A stretch of 64,000 nt of DNA, from NCBI RefSeq assembly GCF_900091595.1, contig NZ_FMCW01000002.1:315547-379546 (forward strand). The letters are read 5' to 3'. The stretch is from Micromonospora haikouensis. Its GTDB lineage: Bacteria; Actinomycetota; Actinomycetes; Mycobacteriales; Micromonosporaceae. The stretch's first letter is position 1, and each line of letters starts with the position of its first letter. Below are positions 52,809-61,832 of this stretch, piece by piece. The notes beneath the pieces are model-generated. The model did no database searches and was not told where the DNA came from. It saw only the letters and a program-made list of their open reading frames with translations. Position numbers and translations under genes: made by a program.

Positions 52809-53433
52809 GTCGGCGTCTTCGAGCGCGTGTACGAGGTCGGGCCGGTGTTCCGGGCCGAGCCGCACGACACCGCCCGGCACCTGGCCCAGTACACCTCCCT
52901 CGACGCGGAGCTGGGCTTCGTCGGCGACCACACCGACGTGATGGCCGTCCTGCGGGACACCCTCGCGGGGATGCTGACGACCGTGGCGGACCGGGCGGGT
53001 GCCGCGCTGGGCACGCTGGGCGTGACGGTGCCGCAGGTGCCGGCGCGGATCCCCGCCGTGCACTTCACCGAGGCCCTGGCGATCGCCGGCGCGCCGGCCG
53101 ACGAGCCGGACGATGGCGAAGCGGCCCTTCTACACCCATCCCGACCCGGCGCGTCCGGCGTACTCGAACGGGTTCGACCTGCTGTTCCGCGGCCTTGAGC
53201 TGGTCACGGGCGGGCAGCGCCTGCACCGGCACGACGACTACCTGGCGGCGCTCGCGGCGCGCGGCGAGCCGGTCGAGCCGTACGCCGGATACGTGGACGC
53301 GTTCCGGCACGGCATGCCGCCGCACGGCGGCTTCGCGATCGGCCTGGAACGCTTCGTCGCCCGCCTGGTCGGCGCGGCCAACGTCCGCGAGGTCACGGCC
53401 TTCCCCCGCGACCTGCACCGCCTCACCCCCTGA
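52809..53433 (+). pseudogene. Aspartyl-tRNA synthetase-like remnant (class II catalytic core)
   Basis: Two frames together give a degraded AspRS of the archaeal/nondiscriminating type. The first (to about 53110) has [20 protein letters not shown] and [20 protein letters not shown] (class II motif 2). The second (53113-53433) has RPFYTHPDPARPAYSNGFDL and GGFAIGLERFVARLVGAANV (motif 3). The N-terminal anticodon-binding domain and motif 1 are missing. About 25 residues normally between the two parts are gone, at the frame change near 53108-53113. Clearly a pseudogene; a functional aspS should lie elsewhere. Confidence 0.8.
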
Positions 53434-53591
53434 CGCGCCCGCCCCGCCTGGCGGCAACCCAGCGTGACGACTCGCGGACGTCGCGGTCGATGTGACCCTG
53501 GGTGACCGGTTGGCGCTCCTGGGGCGCGGTCATCCCGGTCGCGCCCCAGGCGGAGGTCGCTGACCTGGCCTACCTTGCCGACCCCACACGA

Positions 53592-53686
53592 CCCGTTCCC
53601 GGCCCTTTGCTCTGCACCCGCATACGCAACAGCCACCCTCCGTTACCGCTGCGTGGGTGGGTGCAGAGCAAAGGGGAAGGAACGGG
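53592..53686. repeat. 28-bp inverted repeat with TTTGCTCTGCACCC arms
   Basis: Left arm 53592-53619 and right arm 53659-53686 are complementary at 25 of 28 positions, the mismatches being one 3-base block; core CCCTTTGCTCTGCACCC. The 39-base centre contains acgca and tgcgt that can extend the pairing. It lies in the 356-base gap between the AspRS remnant and the convergent VOC gene. The rest of that gap shows no gene, only a short gtcaggcgg triplicate at about 53771-53797. Confidence 0.75.
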
Positions 53687-53789
53687 GTGTGGGTGGGAGG
53701 AGGTCGGTCACGTTGAGTGCATAGCGTTGCGCCCCGGCGCCCGCCGCGCGAGTGCCCCGATCCGCGTCGCGTCAGGCGGGTCAGGCGGG

Positions 53790-54182
53790 TCAGGCGGGGC
53801 CGAGCAGGTCCCAGGGGTTGCCGGCGATGTCGCGGAAGACGGCCACCCGGCCGTACGGCTCGGCGCGCGGCGGCCGGAGGAACTCCACGCCCGCGTCGGC
53901 GAGACGGCGATAGGCGGCGTCGAAGTCGTCGACCCGCAGGAAGAAGCCGACCCGCCCGGCCGTCTGGGCGCCGACCGCCGCCTCCTGTCGTTCGCCGTCG
54001 GCGCGGGCCAGCAGCAGGCCGGTCTGCGCGCCCGGCGGGCGGACCACCACCCACCGCTTCGGGCGGCCGTCGGTGGTCTGCGCCGGGGAGTCCTCGACCA
54101 GCTCGAAGCCGAGGACCTCGGTGAAGAAGGCGATGGCCGGGTCGTACTCGGCGACGACGAGGGTGACGAGGTCGATCTGCAC
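53790..54182 (-). CDS. VOC superfamily protein
   Basis: A 130-residue glyoxalase-fold protein: LVTLVVAEYDPAIAFFTEVL and FFLRVDDFDAAYRRLADAGV are the two repeat units, and VAVFRDIAGNPWDLLGPA closes the second with the usual Glu replaced by Trp-Asp. It belongs to the small VOC group near bleomycin-resistance and extradiol-dioxygenase-like proteins; no function can be assigned. ATG at 54182, 27 bases after the lipB stop on the same strand. Confidence 0.87.
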   Translation of the reverse strand: MQIDLVTLVVAEYDPAIAFFTEVLGFELVEDSPAQTTDGRPKRWVVVRPPGAQTGLLLARADGERQEAAVGAQTAGRVGFFLRVDDFDAAYRRLADAGVEFLRPPRAEPYGRVAVFRDIAGNPWDLLGPA

Positions 54183-54209
54183 CCGCCGAGCCTAGAGCGT
54201 GACCAGGGC

Positions 54210-54851
54210 CTAGAGCGTGACCAGCGTGGGCAGGCGGCGCTCCACCACCGGCAGCACGTCGGCCACGGTGATCGGGCGGCCCAGCTCCGCGGTGAGCGAG
54301 GTGACCCCGGCGTCGCGGATGCCGCAGGGCACGATCCGGTCGAAGTACGCCAGGTCGCAGTCGCAGTTGATCGAGAAGCCGTGCTGGGTGACCCCACGGG
54401 CGACCCGGATGCCGATGGCGGCGACCTTGCGGGCCGGGCCCCGGTCGTCCTCGGGCACCCAGACGCCGCTGCGCCCCTGGACGCGGTCGGCGGCGAGGCC
54501 GAACTCGGCGCAGACGTCGATCAGCAGCTGCTCGGTGCGGCGCACGTACGCGACGACGTCCACCGGGTCGGGCAGCTTCACGATCGGGTAGCCGACCAGC
54601 TGCCCCGGGCCGTGCCAGGTGATCTTGCCGCCGCGGTCCACGTCGACGACGGGGGTGCCGTCCAGCGGCCGGTCCCACGGCTCGGTGCGCTTGCCGGCCG
54701 TGTAGACGCTCGGGTGCTCCAGCAGCAGCACCGTGTCGCCGCGCTCGCCGGCCACCACCGACTCGTGCAGCCGTCGCTGCTCGTCCCACGCGGCCTGGTA
54801 GTCGAGCACCCCTGCACGGACGGCGGTCAGCCCCGGAATCGTCGCGGTCAC
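54210..54851 (-). CDS. lipB: Octanoyl-[ACP]:protein N-octanoyltransferase
   Basis: A 213-residue transferase that moves octanoyl from acyl carrier protein to lipoyl domains, before LipA adds sulfur. Catalytic Lys is in [17 protein letters not shown], Cys in [15 protein letters not shown], and [16 protein letters not shown] is the substrate loop. The GTG at 54851 matches homologous starts; two more in-frame GTGs lie upstream. A 16-base segment (cctagagcgtgaccag) spanning its stop is duplicated just downstream (54191-54206 and 54209-54224). Confidence 0.95.
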   Translation of the reverse strand: MTATIPGLTAVRAGVLDYQAAWDEQRRLHESVVAGERGDTVLLLEHPSVYTAGKRTEPWDRPLDGTPVVDVDRGGKITWHGPGQLVGYPIVKLPDPVDVVAYVRRTEQLLIDVCAEFGLAADRVQGRSGVWVPEDDRGPARKVAAIGIRVARGVTQHGFSINCDCDLAYFDRIVPCGIRDAGVTSLTAELGRPITVADVLPVVERRLPTLVTL

Positions 54852-54880
54852 GCCCACCAGCCTAGTCCCGTACCCGCCGG

Positions 54881-56701
54881 TCAGGCCGGTGGCACCCGCC
54901 ACAGCCACACGTCGTCGACGCGCTGCGGCGGGCCGAGCAGGGCGGTGGCGGTGCGCCGCAGGGCGTCCTCGTCGAGGTCGTACTTCGCGCCTTCCACCCG
55001 GTCGGCGAGGACCACCACCTCGACCCCCCAGTACCGCAGGTCGGCCAGGGACAACCGGATGCTGCCCTCGGTGATGATCGGGACGAGCCCGGTGCGGCCG
55101 GCCTGGTCCATCAGCGTGTCGAAGGTGCGCGGCGGCGGCCCGATCCGGCCCCGGCCGTCCGGGCCGCCGGGGCCGAGGAAGAACCCCGCCGGGAGGCGGA
55201 ACTCACCCTGCCGGTGGGCGAGCGCGTACGCCTGCCAGCGCTGCCCGTCCGGGGTCACGTCGAGCGTCAGCGGCAGCGGGGTGAGGGTGCCGCCCGGGGA
55301 GACGTACTCCTTCCAGGTGCCGGCGGTGATGAACGTCGGCACCGGCTCGCGGACCCTGGTCAGCAGCGGCGTGGGCAGCAGCGGCAGCAGCGCCGCCGCG
55401 AGGCCGAGCCCCCAGGCGGCCCGCGCGGCCCGGGGGCGCGGCGGGTCGGCCCGCAGCCGGTCGACGGTGTACGCCAGCAGCACCCCGATCACCGGGGCCA
55501 CGATCAGGGCCAGCCGGGCCGGCAGGGCGGCGTTGACCACCGGCAGGTCGTCCAGCAGCAGGAACGGCAGCGGGGTGTCCGTGTGCCGGCCGGCCCACTT
55601 GGCCCGGGGCCCCCAGGACAGCACGGTGAACACGACGGCGGTGCCGCCGAGGGCGGCGAGGGTCGCCCGCAGGGCCCGGTCCCGCCGCCACAGCCAACCG
55701 AGGCAGACGACGGCGAGCAGCAGCAGCGGCACCCCGAAGAACGAGTTCTCCTCGGTCGGGTTGGGCGCGAGCGAGGTGCCCAGCCCCGCCTCGCCGGCGA
55801 GGGACCGGCGCGGGTACGCCGCGTACGCGGCGATGTCCTCGGCGTGGATGACCGGGTCGAAGCCGGTGCCGTGGAAGCGCTGCGGGCCGGCGAAGTGCAG
55901 CCACAGCGGGTACGCCAGCAGCACCCCGGCGGTCAGCGCGGTCACGCCCAGCCCGCGCGCGAAGGCGGGCAGCGCCGCGCGGGCCCGCGCCCGCCGGTCG
56001 GGGTGCAGCGCCCAGATCGGCAGGAACACGCCGAGCGCGAGGGCGGTGAAGAACAGCCCCTCGGCGGCGATGGAGAAGGCGACCGCCACGACGACGCCGA
56101 GCACGACCCCGTTGCGCAGCCAGCGCCCCGGCTCGCGCAGGGCGAACACCCGCCACAGCAGCAGCGGCACCAGCCACCCGGCGGTCCAGTTCAGGTGGGC
56201 GTTGGCGTGCGACACCATGCCGGGGGAGTACGCCACGAACAGCGCGCCGACGCCCGCCGCGAGCCGGCTGCGCACGAGCTGCCGGGACAGCAGCACGTAC
56301 CAGGCCAGCGCGGTGGCGGCGAGGTTGAGGGTCAGGATCACCAGGAACGTCGCGGGCGGCCCGATCAGGTACGTCAGCGGCGCGAACACGGCCGCGTACA
56401 CGGTGATCGAGGTGTTGACCGCGAGGTTCACCCCGTCGGGGACGTTGAGCAGGGTGGTGAAGAGCGGGTTCTCGCCGTGGGTCAGGGCGTGCCCGCCGAA
56501 GGCGAGCAGCCACTCGAACAGCGCCTGGTCGCTGGAGTTGACGGTGATCACCCGCTGGTCGGGGCCGAGCCACAGCCCGCTGGTGACCCAGCCGGCGAGG
56601 GCCAGCGCGAGCAGCGCGAAGAGCGTGTCGGCGCGCCGGTTGCGGGAGCCGGCGGCGGTGCCGGTCGCCGGTCCGGCGGCGGGGGGCGGGGAGGGCGGCA
56701 C
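54881..56701 (-). CDS. Large membrane protein, GT-C/YfhO-like
   Basis: A 606-residue protein with about 11 membrane helices over residues 27-450 and a soluble C-terminal domain of about 150 residues ending [13 protein letters not shown]. The loop after helix 1 has [20 protein letters not shown], with the acidic residue expected in GT-C glycosyltransferases, and [19 protein letters not shown] follows. This is the layout of actinobacterial envelope glycosyltransferases of unknown specificity. GTG at 56701. The 164 bases to the divergent esterase gene contain both promoters. Confidence 0.7.
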   Translation of the reverse strand: MPPSPPPAAGPATGTAAGSRNRRADTLFALLALALAGWVTSGLWLGPDQRVITVNSSDQALFEWLLAFGGHALTHGENPLFTTLLNVPDGVNLAVNTSITVYAAVFAPLTYLIGPPATFLVILTLNLAATALAWYVLLSRQLVRSRLAAGVGALFVAYSPGMVSHANAHLNWTAGWLVPLLLWRVFALREPGRWLRNGVVLGVVVAVAFSIAAEGLFFTALALGVFLPIWALHPDRRARARAALPAFARGLGVTALTAGVLLAYPLWLHFAGPQRFHGTGFDPVIHAEDIAAYAAYPRRSLAGEAGLGTSLAPNPTEENSFFGVPLLLLAVVCLGWLWRRDRALRATLAALGGTAVVFTVLSWGPRAKWAGRHTDTPLPFLLLDDLPVVNAALPARLALIVAPVIGVLLAYTVDRLRADPPRPRAARAAWGLGLAAALLPLLPTPLLTRVREPVPTFITAGTWKEYVSPGGTLTPLPLTLDVTPDGQRWQAYALAHRQGEFRLPAGFFLGPGGPDGRGRIGPPPRTFDTLMDQAGRTGLVPIITEGSIRLSLADLRYWGVEVVVLADRVEGAKYDLDEDALRRTATALLGPPQRVDDVWLWRVPPA

Positions 56702-56865
56702 GCAGCGGACGTTACCAACCGGACCCGGGCACGCCGGGGCGACACGGGCACACGTCGACGGCTGCGAATGTGTGACCGGCGACCATGTCGGTGGGAGGAA
56801 ACACGGACGTAACGTCGCGGCAACTCGGAAGTGACTCAGTTCACAATCCGCGACAGGAGGTCGTC

Positions 56866-58107
56866 GTGCGCCGCTCCACCACTTCGCTCACCCGGCTCGC
56901 CGGGGCGGTCACCGGGGCCGCGCTCGCCGCGGCGGCCCTGGTCGCCGTCGTCGCCGCGCCCGCCCGGGCCGCCACCCTCACCCAGGTCACCGGCTTCGGC
57001 GCCAACCCCGGAAACCTCACCATGTACGCCTACCGGCCCGACGGCCTCCCGGCCAACGCGCCCGCCGTCGTCCTGCTGCACGGCTGCACCCAGAACGCCG
57101 CCGGCTACGTCGCCAACTCCGGCTGGCAGAAGTACGCCGACCAGTGGAAGTTCGCCCTGATCGTGCCTCAGCAGTCCACCGCCAACCAGGCGCTGACCTG
57201 CTTCAACTGGTTCACCGAGGGCGACATCGCCCGGGGTCAGGGCGAGGCGGCGTCGATCGCGCAGATGGTCGGGTACGCGAAGACCACGTACGGCCTCGAC
57301 GGCAGCCGCATCGCCATCAGCGGGCTGTCGGCGGGCGGGGCGATGGTCTCGGTCATGCTCGCCGCGTACCCCGAGCTGTTCGCCGCCGGCTCGGTCATCG
57401 CCGGGGTGCCCTACCGCTGCTCCCCGCCCGCGTCCACCAGCGTCTGCCAGTACAGCGGGGTCGACAAGACCCCCACCGCGTGGGGCGACCTCGTCCGGGC
57501 CGCGTACCCCGGGTACGCCGGCCGCCGGCCCCGGGTGGCCATCTGGCACGGCACCGCCGACAGCACCGTCGTGCCGGCCAACGCCGTCGAGTCGCGCGAC
57601 CAGTGGACCAACGTCCTCGGCGTCGCGCAGACCCCCACCGGCACGGCGTCGCTGCCCGCCGGCACCAGCCTCGAGGTGTACGGCGACGACGCCGTCCGCC
57701 TCTACCGGGTCGCCGGGATGGGCCACGGCACCCCCGTCGACCCCGGCTCCGGCGCCGACCAGTGCGGCAGCGCGGCGGCGTACTTCCTCGACACGATCTG
57801 CTCGACGTACCGTGACGCGCTCTTCTTCGGGCTCGACGGCGGCGGCGCGTCGCCCAGCCCGACCCCGACGGCCACCGCGTCGCCCACCCCCACCCCGACG
57901 GCATCGCCGACCGCCTCGCCCACCCCGACCGCGTCGCCCACGTGCGTCACCGCCAGCAACTACGCCCACGTCGCCGCCGGGCGCGCCTACCAGTCCGGTG
58001 GCTACGCGTACGCCCTCGGCAGCAACCAGCGGATGGGCCTCTACAACGTCTTCTACACGTCCACGCTGAAGCAGACCGCCCCCGGCTACTGGGTGCTCGG
58101 CTGCTGA
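56866..58107 (+). CDS. Secreted PHB-depolymerase/feruloyl-type esterase with Pro/Thr linker
   Basis: A 413-residue exported esterase. Signal peptide about 1-36 (AALAAAALVAVVAAPARA), alpha/beta hydrolase domain about 37-325 with AVVLLHGCTQNAAGY (oxyanion), nucleophile Ser in IAISGLSAGGAMVS (near 153) and His in GMGHGTPVDP. Then comes a linker of PTPTATASPT repeats (about 327-361) and a small C-terminal domain NYAHVAAGRAYQSGGYAYAL to YWVLGC with two cysteines, probably substrate binding. Family members cut polyhydroxybutyrate, ferulate or acetylated xylan. AGGAGG at 56855-56860 fixes the GTG at 56866. Confidence 0.9.
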   Translation: MRRSTTSLTRLAGAVTGAALAAAALVAVVAAPARAATLTQVTGFGANPGNLTMYAYRPDGLPANAPAVVLLHGCTQNAAGYVANSGWQKYADQWKFALIVPQQSTANQALTCFNWFTEGDIARGQGEAASIAQMVGYAKTTYGLDGSRIAISGLSAGGAMVSVMLAAYPELFAAGSVIAGVPYRCSPPASTSVCQYSGVDKTPTAWGDLVRAAYPGYAGRRPRVAIWHGTADSTVVPANAVESRDQWTNVLGVAQTPTGTASLPAGTSLEVYGDDAVRLYRVAGMGHGTPVDPGSGADQCGSAAAYFLDTICSTYRDALFFGLDGGGASPSPTPTATASPTPTPTASPTASPTPTASPTCVTASNYAHVAAGRAYQSGGYAYALGSNQRMGLYNVFYTSTLKQTAPGYWVLGC

Positions 58108-59007
58108 TCAGTCGTTGAGAGCGGCGTGCAGGGCGCTCGGCAGGTCCGGGTGGTGGTATGCGAAGCCGGCCCGGGTCAGCACGGCGGGCAGCACCCGGGC
58201 GCTGGTGAGCGCCTCCTGGGCGAAGCCGCCCAGGGCCACCTTCAGGGCCAGCGCCGGGATCGGCACGACCGCCGGGCGGTGCAGCTGGCGGGCCAGCTCC
58301 CGGGTGAACTCGGCGTTCGTGACCGGGGCGGGGCCGACGACGTTGACCGCCCCGGCCACGTCGTCGCGGTCCAGCAGGAACCGCGCCGCGCGCAGCCAGT
58401 CGGCCATCGAGATCCACGGCAGCCACTGCCGTCCGCTGCCCAGCCTCCCGGCGATGCCCAGCCTGAACGGCAGCAACTGCGGCTTGAGCAGCCCGCCGTC
58501 GCGGTGCAGCGGCAGCCCGGTGCGCAGCCGGACGACCCGCACCCCGGCGTCCTCGGCGGGACGGGTGGCCGCCTCCCAGACCCGGCACACGTCGGCGAGG
58601 AAGCCCTCGCCCGCCGGGGCGTCCTCCTCGACCACCCGGTCACCCGTGTTGCCGTACCAGCCGACGGCCGAAGAGTTCAGCAGCACCGTCGGCCGGTCGG
58701 CGGCCGGCAGGCCCGCGATCGTGATGGCCAGCGTGGTGGTCGAGTCGACCCGGCTGGACCTGATCAGCCTCTTGTACGCGTCGTTCCACCGCTTGTCGCC
58801 GACGCCCGCGCCGGCCAGGTTGACCACGGCGTCGGCGTCGGCGACCACCGCCGGGTCGAGCTGCGCGGCGGTCGGGTTCCACTGCCGCTCGTCGCCGGTG
58901 CGCGCCGGCCGCCGGACCAGGCGGGTCACCCGGTGGCCGTCCGCGGTGAGGTGGTCGGCCAGCCGGGTGCCCAGGAAGCCGGACGCGCCGGCCAGGAGGA
59001 TCCGCAT
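58108..59007 (-). CDS. TIGR01777 family epimerase (SDR superfamily)
   Basis: A 299-residue extended short-chain dehydrogenase-like protein. NAD(P)-binding motif ILLAGASGFLGTRLADHL, NLAGAGVGDKRWNDAYK, LLNSSAVGWYGNTGDRVVEE (the family's SAxGxYG) and WISMADWLRAARFLLD. The reaction is unknown; homologues sit by lipB in mycobacteria (Rv2216, from memory). ATG 59007 is preferred to GTG 59025 as the Rossmann strand starts at once. Convergent with the esterase gene with no base between stops. Confidence 0.92.
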   Translation of the reverse strand: MRILLAGASGFLGTRLADHLTADGHRVTRLVRRPARTGDERQWNPTAAQLDPAVVADADAVVNLAGAGVGDKRWNDAYKRLIRSSRVDSTTTLAITIAGLPAADRPTVLLNSSAVGWYGNTGDRVVEEDAPAGEGFLADVCRVWEAATRPAEDAGVRVVRLRTGLPLHRDGGLLKPQLLPFRLGIAGRLGSGRQWLPWISMADWLRAARFLLDRDDVAGAVNVVGPAPVTNAEFTRELARQLHRPAVVPIPALALKVALGGFAQEALTSARVLPAVLTRAGFAYHHPDLPSALHAALND

Positions 59008-59092
59008 GCCCCCATCTTCGGTCACGGGAGGGCGGTTGGATGCGGTGAGCGGGATGAAGGAGCCCGCTCACCGCACGAGGCTGCCCGGCCGG

Positions 59093-60106
59093 TCAGCTCC
59101 CGACGCCGGCCGGGCGCAGGTCGGCCAGGAGGCGCTCCACCTCCGCGAACGCGTCCGCCGGCAGCGGGCCGAGGGCGAGCGTGGCGAAGTTCTCCTCCGC
59201 CTGGGCCACCGTGCGGCAGCCGGGGATCGGCAGCGTCCGGTCGCTGCGGGCCAGCAGCCACCCCAGCGCACCCTGCGCGAGGGTGCGGCCGTCGGCCGTC
59301 AGCGCCTGGCGCACCTCGGCGACCCGGGCCGCCCACTGCGGCGTCGGCCGGCCGTCGGTGAACCACGCCAGCCACTCCGGGGCCTTCCCGCGCACGTCGT
59401 CGCCGCCCAGCGCCGCCGTACTGCCCTGGTAGCGGCCGGTGAGCAGGCCCATCGCGAGCGGCCCCCGGTTGAGGCTGGCCTGGTCCAGCTCGGCGCAGAC
59501 GGCGAACATCGCCGCGTTGTCCTTCAGCACCGACTGGTCGTGCTGGATCGCCGAGCAGTGCGCGCCCGCCTCGGCGAACGCCCGCGCCGAGGCCGGGTTG
59601 TCGGTGCTCCACCCGTACGCCCGGATCTTGCCCTGGGCGACGAGGCCCTCCAGGGTGTCGACCAGGTCGAGCGCGGCGGGCACCGGCAGGTCGTTGAGGT
59701 GCAGTTGGTAGAGGTCGACGTGGTCGGTGCCGAGCCGGCGCAGCGATCCCTCCAGGCTTTCCACCGCGTAGGCGGGGGAGGCGTCCGTGCCGGTGGCCAG
59801 CCGGGTCGCCTCCTCGGAGCGGTTGCCGAACTTGGTGGCGATCACCACCTCGTCCCGGCGGCCCGCGAGGGCCCGGCCGAGGACCCGCTCGCTGTGCCCG
59901 GCGCCGTAGTTGCTGGCCGTGTCGAACAGCGTCACCCCCAGGTCGAGGGCCCGGTGCACGGTGCGGATCGACTCGTCGTCGTCGACCTCGCCCCACCCGT
60001 ACGGCTGCCCGTCGTCGCCCCAGAGCGGCCCGCCGATCGCCCAGCACCCCATGCCGATGGCGCTGACTCCGATCCCGCTGCGACCCAGTGTCCGTGTCGT
60101 CGTCAT
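59093..60106 (-). CDS. Aldo/keto reductase
   Basis: A 337-residue NADPH-dependent oxidoreductase. Catalytic Asp/Tyr are in GVTLFDTASNYGAGHSE, Lys in EVVIATKFGNRSEE and His in VDLYQLHLNDLPV; the NADP site is near CRTVAQAEENFATL. The (beta/alpha)8 length is usual. It is divergent from a MerR gene and its promoter contains the MerR palindrome between TTGACC and an A-rich -10, so MerR probably activates it in response to an electrophile or aldehyde (inference). Confidence 0.92.
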   Translation of the reverse strand: MTTTRTLGRSGIGVSAIGMGCWAIGGPLWGDDGQPYGWGEVDDDESIRTVHRALDLGVTLFDTASNYGAGHSERVLGRALAGRRDEVVIATKFGNRSEEATRLATGTDASPAYAVESLEGSLRRLGTDHVDLYQLHLNDLPVPAALDLVDTLEGLVAQGKIRAYGWSTDNPASARAFAEAGAHCSAIQHDQSVLKDNAAMFAVCAELDQASLNRGPLAMGLLTGRYQGSTAALGGDDVRGKAPEWLAWFTDGRPTPQWAARVAEVRQALTADGRTLAQGALGWLLARSDRTLPIPGCRTVAQAEENFATLALGPLPADAFAEVERLLADLRPAGVGS

Positions 60107-60120
60107 GCGCCCAGTTTTCT

Positions 60121-60140
60121 ACCTGGAGCGCGCTCCAGGT
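60121..60140. promoter_or_regulatory. MerR operator, perfect 20-bp palindrome
   Basis: ACCTGGAGCGCGCTCCAGGT is fully palindromic. On the minus strand TTGACC overlaps its edge and the -10 region follows the other edge with a longer than usual spacer (about 19 bases to AAAACT), as in MerR-activated promoters. It lies between the aldo/keto reductase and MerR genes. Confidence 0.85.
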
Positions 60141-60159
60141 CAAGCGCTACTGTGCGTCG

Positions 60160-60519
60160 GTGACCGGATACGCCCCCTCGGAAGCCGCCCGCCGCAGCGG
60201 GTTCAGCCTCGACACCCTGCGTTACTACGAGAGGATCGGCCTGCTCAGCGGCGTCGGCCGCACCTCGGCCGGGCGTCGGGTGTTCACCGACGAGGACCTG
60301 GGCTGGCTGACGCTGTTCCGCTGCCTGCGCGACACGGGCATGCCGATCGCCGAGATGTGCCGGTACGCCGAGCTGGCCCGCGCCGGCGACCACACGACCG
60401 GGCAGCGCCGGGCGCTGCTGGTGCGGCACGCGGAGCGGGTGGAGGAGCAGATGCGCCTGCTCCAGCGCCAGTACGACCACCTGCGCGAGAAGATCGACTT
60501 CTACGACACGCTGGGCTGA
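60160..60519 (+). CDS. MerR family transcriptional regulator
   Basis: A 119-residue activator. The helix-turn-helix is APSEAARRSGFSLDTLRYYER and wing IGLLSGVGRTSAGRRVFTDED, then the MerR dimer helix (RALLVRHAERVEEQMRLLQR). There is no cysteine-rich metal site, and the C-terminal part is short, so it belongs to the group sensing organic or redox stress. The GTG at 60160 lies 19 bases after the 20-bp palindrome that it most likely binds. Divergent partner: aldo/keto reductase. Confidence 0.9.
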   Translation: MTGYAPSEAARRSGFSLDTLRYYERIGLLSGVGRTSAGRRVFTDEDLGWLTLFRCLRDTGMPIAEMCRYAELARAGDHTTGQRRALLVRHAERVEEQMRLLQRQYDHLREKIDFYDTLG

Positions 60520-60581
60520 GCGAGCGCGGAACGCCGCGTTATCCGGTCGACCGCCCCGGGGGTCGGTGGCAGGATGCCCGG

Positions 60582-61103
60582 GTGTCGGCATCCCGTGGTG
60601 ACCTGGTCCGGTGGCAGTTCGACCTGACCTGGGCCCTCTGTGAATACCATCTGGAACGGCTGGAGCCGGCCGACTTCCTGTGGGAACCGGCCGCGCACTG
60701 CTGGACCGTACGGCCCGGCCCGGCCGGCACGTGGGTCCCGGACTGGGCGCAGACGGAGCCCGACCCGGTGCCGGTGCCCACGATCGCGTGGCTGACCTGG
60801 CACATCGGGTGGTGGTGGTCGGCGGCGGGGGAGCACCTCCAGGGTCGGCCCGTGCCCCAGCACACCGAGGTCGCCTGGCCGGGGGCCGGCGCGGCGACGA
60901 TCGAGTGGCTGCGCGACCTGCGGCGGCAGTGGCTCGGGCACCTCGACCGGCTCGCCGACGCCGACCTCGACCGGCCGGCCGCGTACCCGTGGCCGGCCGA
61001 CGCCGGGCACACCGTCGCCCACCTGCTCGGGTGGGTCAACGCCGAGCTGATGAAGAACGTCGCCGAGATCGGGCAGCTCCGGCTGCTGCGCGCCGCGCGG
61101 TGA
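60582..61103 (+). CDS. DinB-like four-helix protein
   Basis: A 173-residue protein of the DinB/DUF664-like superfamily: a first helix WQFDLTWALCEYHLERLEP, IAWLTWHIGWWWSAAGEHL with a metal-ligand-like His, and GHTVAHLLGWVNAELMKN with a second His. DinB proteins often bind a divalent metal and include thiol-dependent transferases. The GTG at 60582 starts at SASRGDLVRWQ; an AGGATG 8-13 bases upstream suggests a leaderless transcript. Probably independent of the MerR gene 62 bases upstream. Confidence 0.82.
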   Translation: MSASRGDLVRWQFDLTWALCEYHLERLEPADFLWEPAAHCWTVRPGPAGTWVPDWAQTEPDPVPVPTIAWLTWHIGWWWSAAGEHLQGRPVPQHTEVAWPGAGAATIEWLRDLRRQWLGHLDRLADADLDRPAAYPWPADAGHTVAHLLGWVNAELMKNVAEIGQLRLLRAAR

Positions 61104-61125
61104 CTCAGCGACACCAGCACTGACG

Positions 61126-61551
61126 CTAGCTGAGGTCGGGCCGCCGCACCGCTGCGACCGTCACCAGGTCCGTCAGCCCCGCGAAGTCGGACGGGTTCGT
61201 GGTGTAGAGCGGCAGGCCGTGCACGTGGGCGATCGAAGCAATCATCAGATCCGCTGTGCGGCGGCGGGTGCCGCGACCGGTGGCGAGGACGGCTGCGGCG
61301 ACCAGGCCGAAGGCCCGGGCGGCCTCGCCGTCGAACGGCAGCGGGTCGAACGTCGCCTCGACGTGCTGGAGAACGCTCATCCGGCGGGCCCGCTCACGCG
61401 GGTCGTCGGTGTGGTGCGGTCCGGCGGACAATTCAGCGAGGGTGACCGCGCTGATGACCATCTCGTCGGGAAGCTGATCCGAGTCGAGCGCGGCGAGGTG
61501 GATGACGATGTTCGTGTCGATCAGGCCACGGCTGGGAAGGTCACCACTCAC
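61126..61551 (-). CDS. PIN-domain toxin (VapC-like)
   Basis: A 141-residue ribonuclease toxin. PIN acidic residues: Asp in GLIDTNIVIHL, Glu in VTLAELSAG, Asp in RTADLMIASIAHV and Asp in LYTTNPSDFAGL, all intact. It overlaps the upstream antitoxin gene by 11 bases (61541-61551), the usual toxin-antitoxin order. Targets of such PIN toxins are tRNAs or rRNA (known for VapC). It probably forms a complex with the Phd-like antitoxin and is inert in normal growth. Confidence 0.92.
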   Translation of the reverse strand: MSGDLPSRGLIDTNIVIHLAALDSDQLPDEMVISAVTLAELSAGPHHTDDPRERARRMSVLQHVEATFDPLPFDGEAARAFGLVAAAVLATGRGTRRRTADLMIASIAHVHGLPLYTTNPSDFAGLTDLVTVAAVRRPDLS

Positions 61552-61810
61552 GTTCGGGGAGGTCCTGGTCGATCGTCGCGTCGAGGTCGCTGCGGAACCG
61601 CGACTCGTCCAGCACTGGCGCGGCGGCGAAGGCCGCCATCACCTCGGCCCGGGGCACGAACGTGCGCCGCCTGATCGGGATCAGGCGGCCGATCGGCGTG
61701 CCGTTGCGGGTGATGGTGAAGGACTCCCCACGCTCCACCCCACGCATGATCGCACCCGAGTCGTTGCGCAGCTCGCGCTGGCTGATCTCTCGATGGGCAT
61801 GCTCGCTCAC
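61541..61810 (-). CDS. Phd/YefM-type antitoxin
   Basis: An 89-residue antitoxin: the N-terminal DNA-binding part REISQRELRNDSGAIMRGV and SFTITRNGTPIGRLIPI is the Phd/YefM fold, and the acidic C-terminus (FRSDLDATIDQDLPEREW) would wrap the toxin. The direct repeat GTGCTACG-aa-GTGCTACG at 61830-61847 lies 20-37 bases upstream and is a candidate operator. A TAGGCT -10 (minus strand, 61822-61817) six bases before the GTG suggests a leaderless mRNA. Confidence 0.92.
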   Translation of the reverse strand: MSEHAHREISQRELRNDSGAIMRGVERGESFTITRNGTPIGRLIPIRRRTFVPRAEVMAAFAAAPVLDESRFRSDLDATIDQDLPEREW

Positions 61811-61832
61811 GCTGGCAGCCTACCGTCGTGTG

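Noticed and set aside
53502..56834. Plus-strand open frame of 1110 codons over lipB and the membrane protein
   Set aside because: Arg/Pro/Ser-rich shadow of high-GC genes on the other strand; no recognisable protein.
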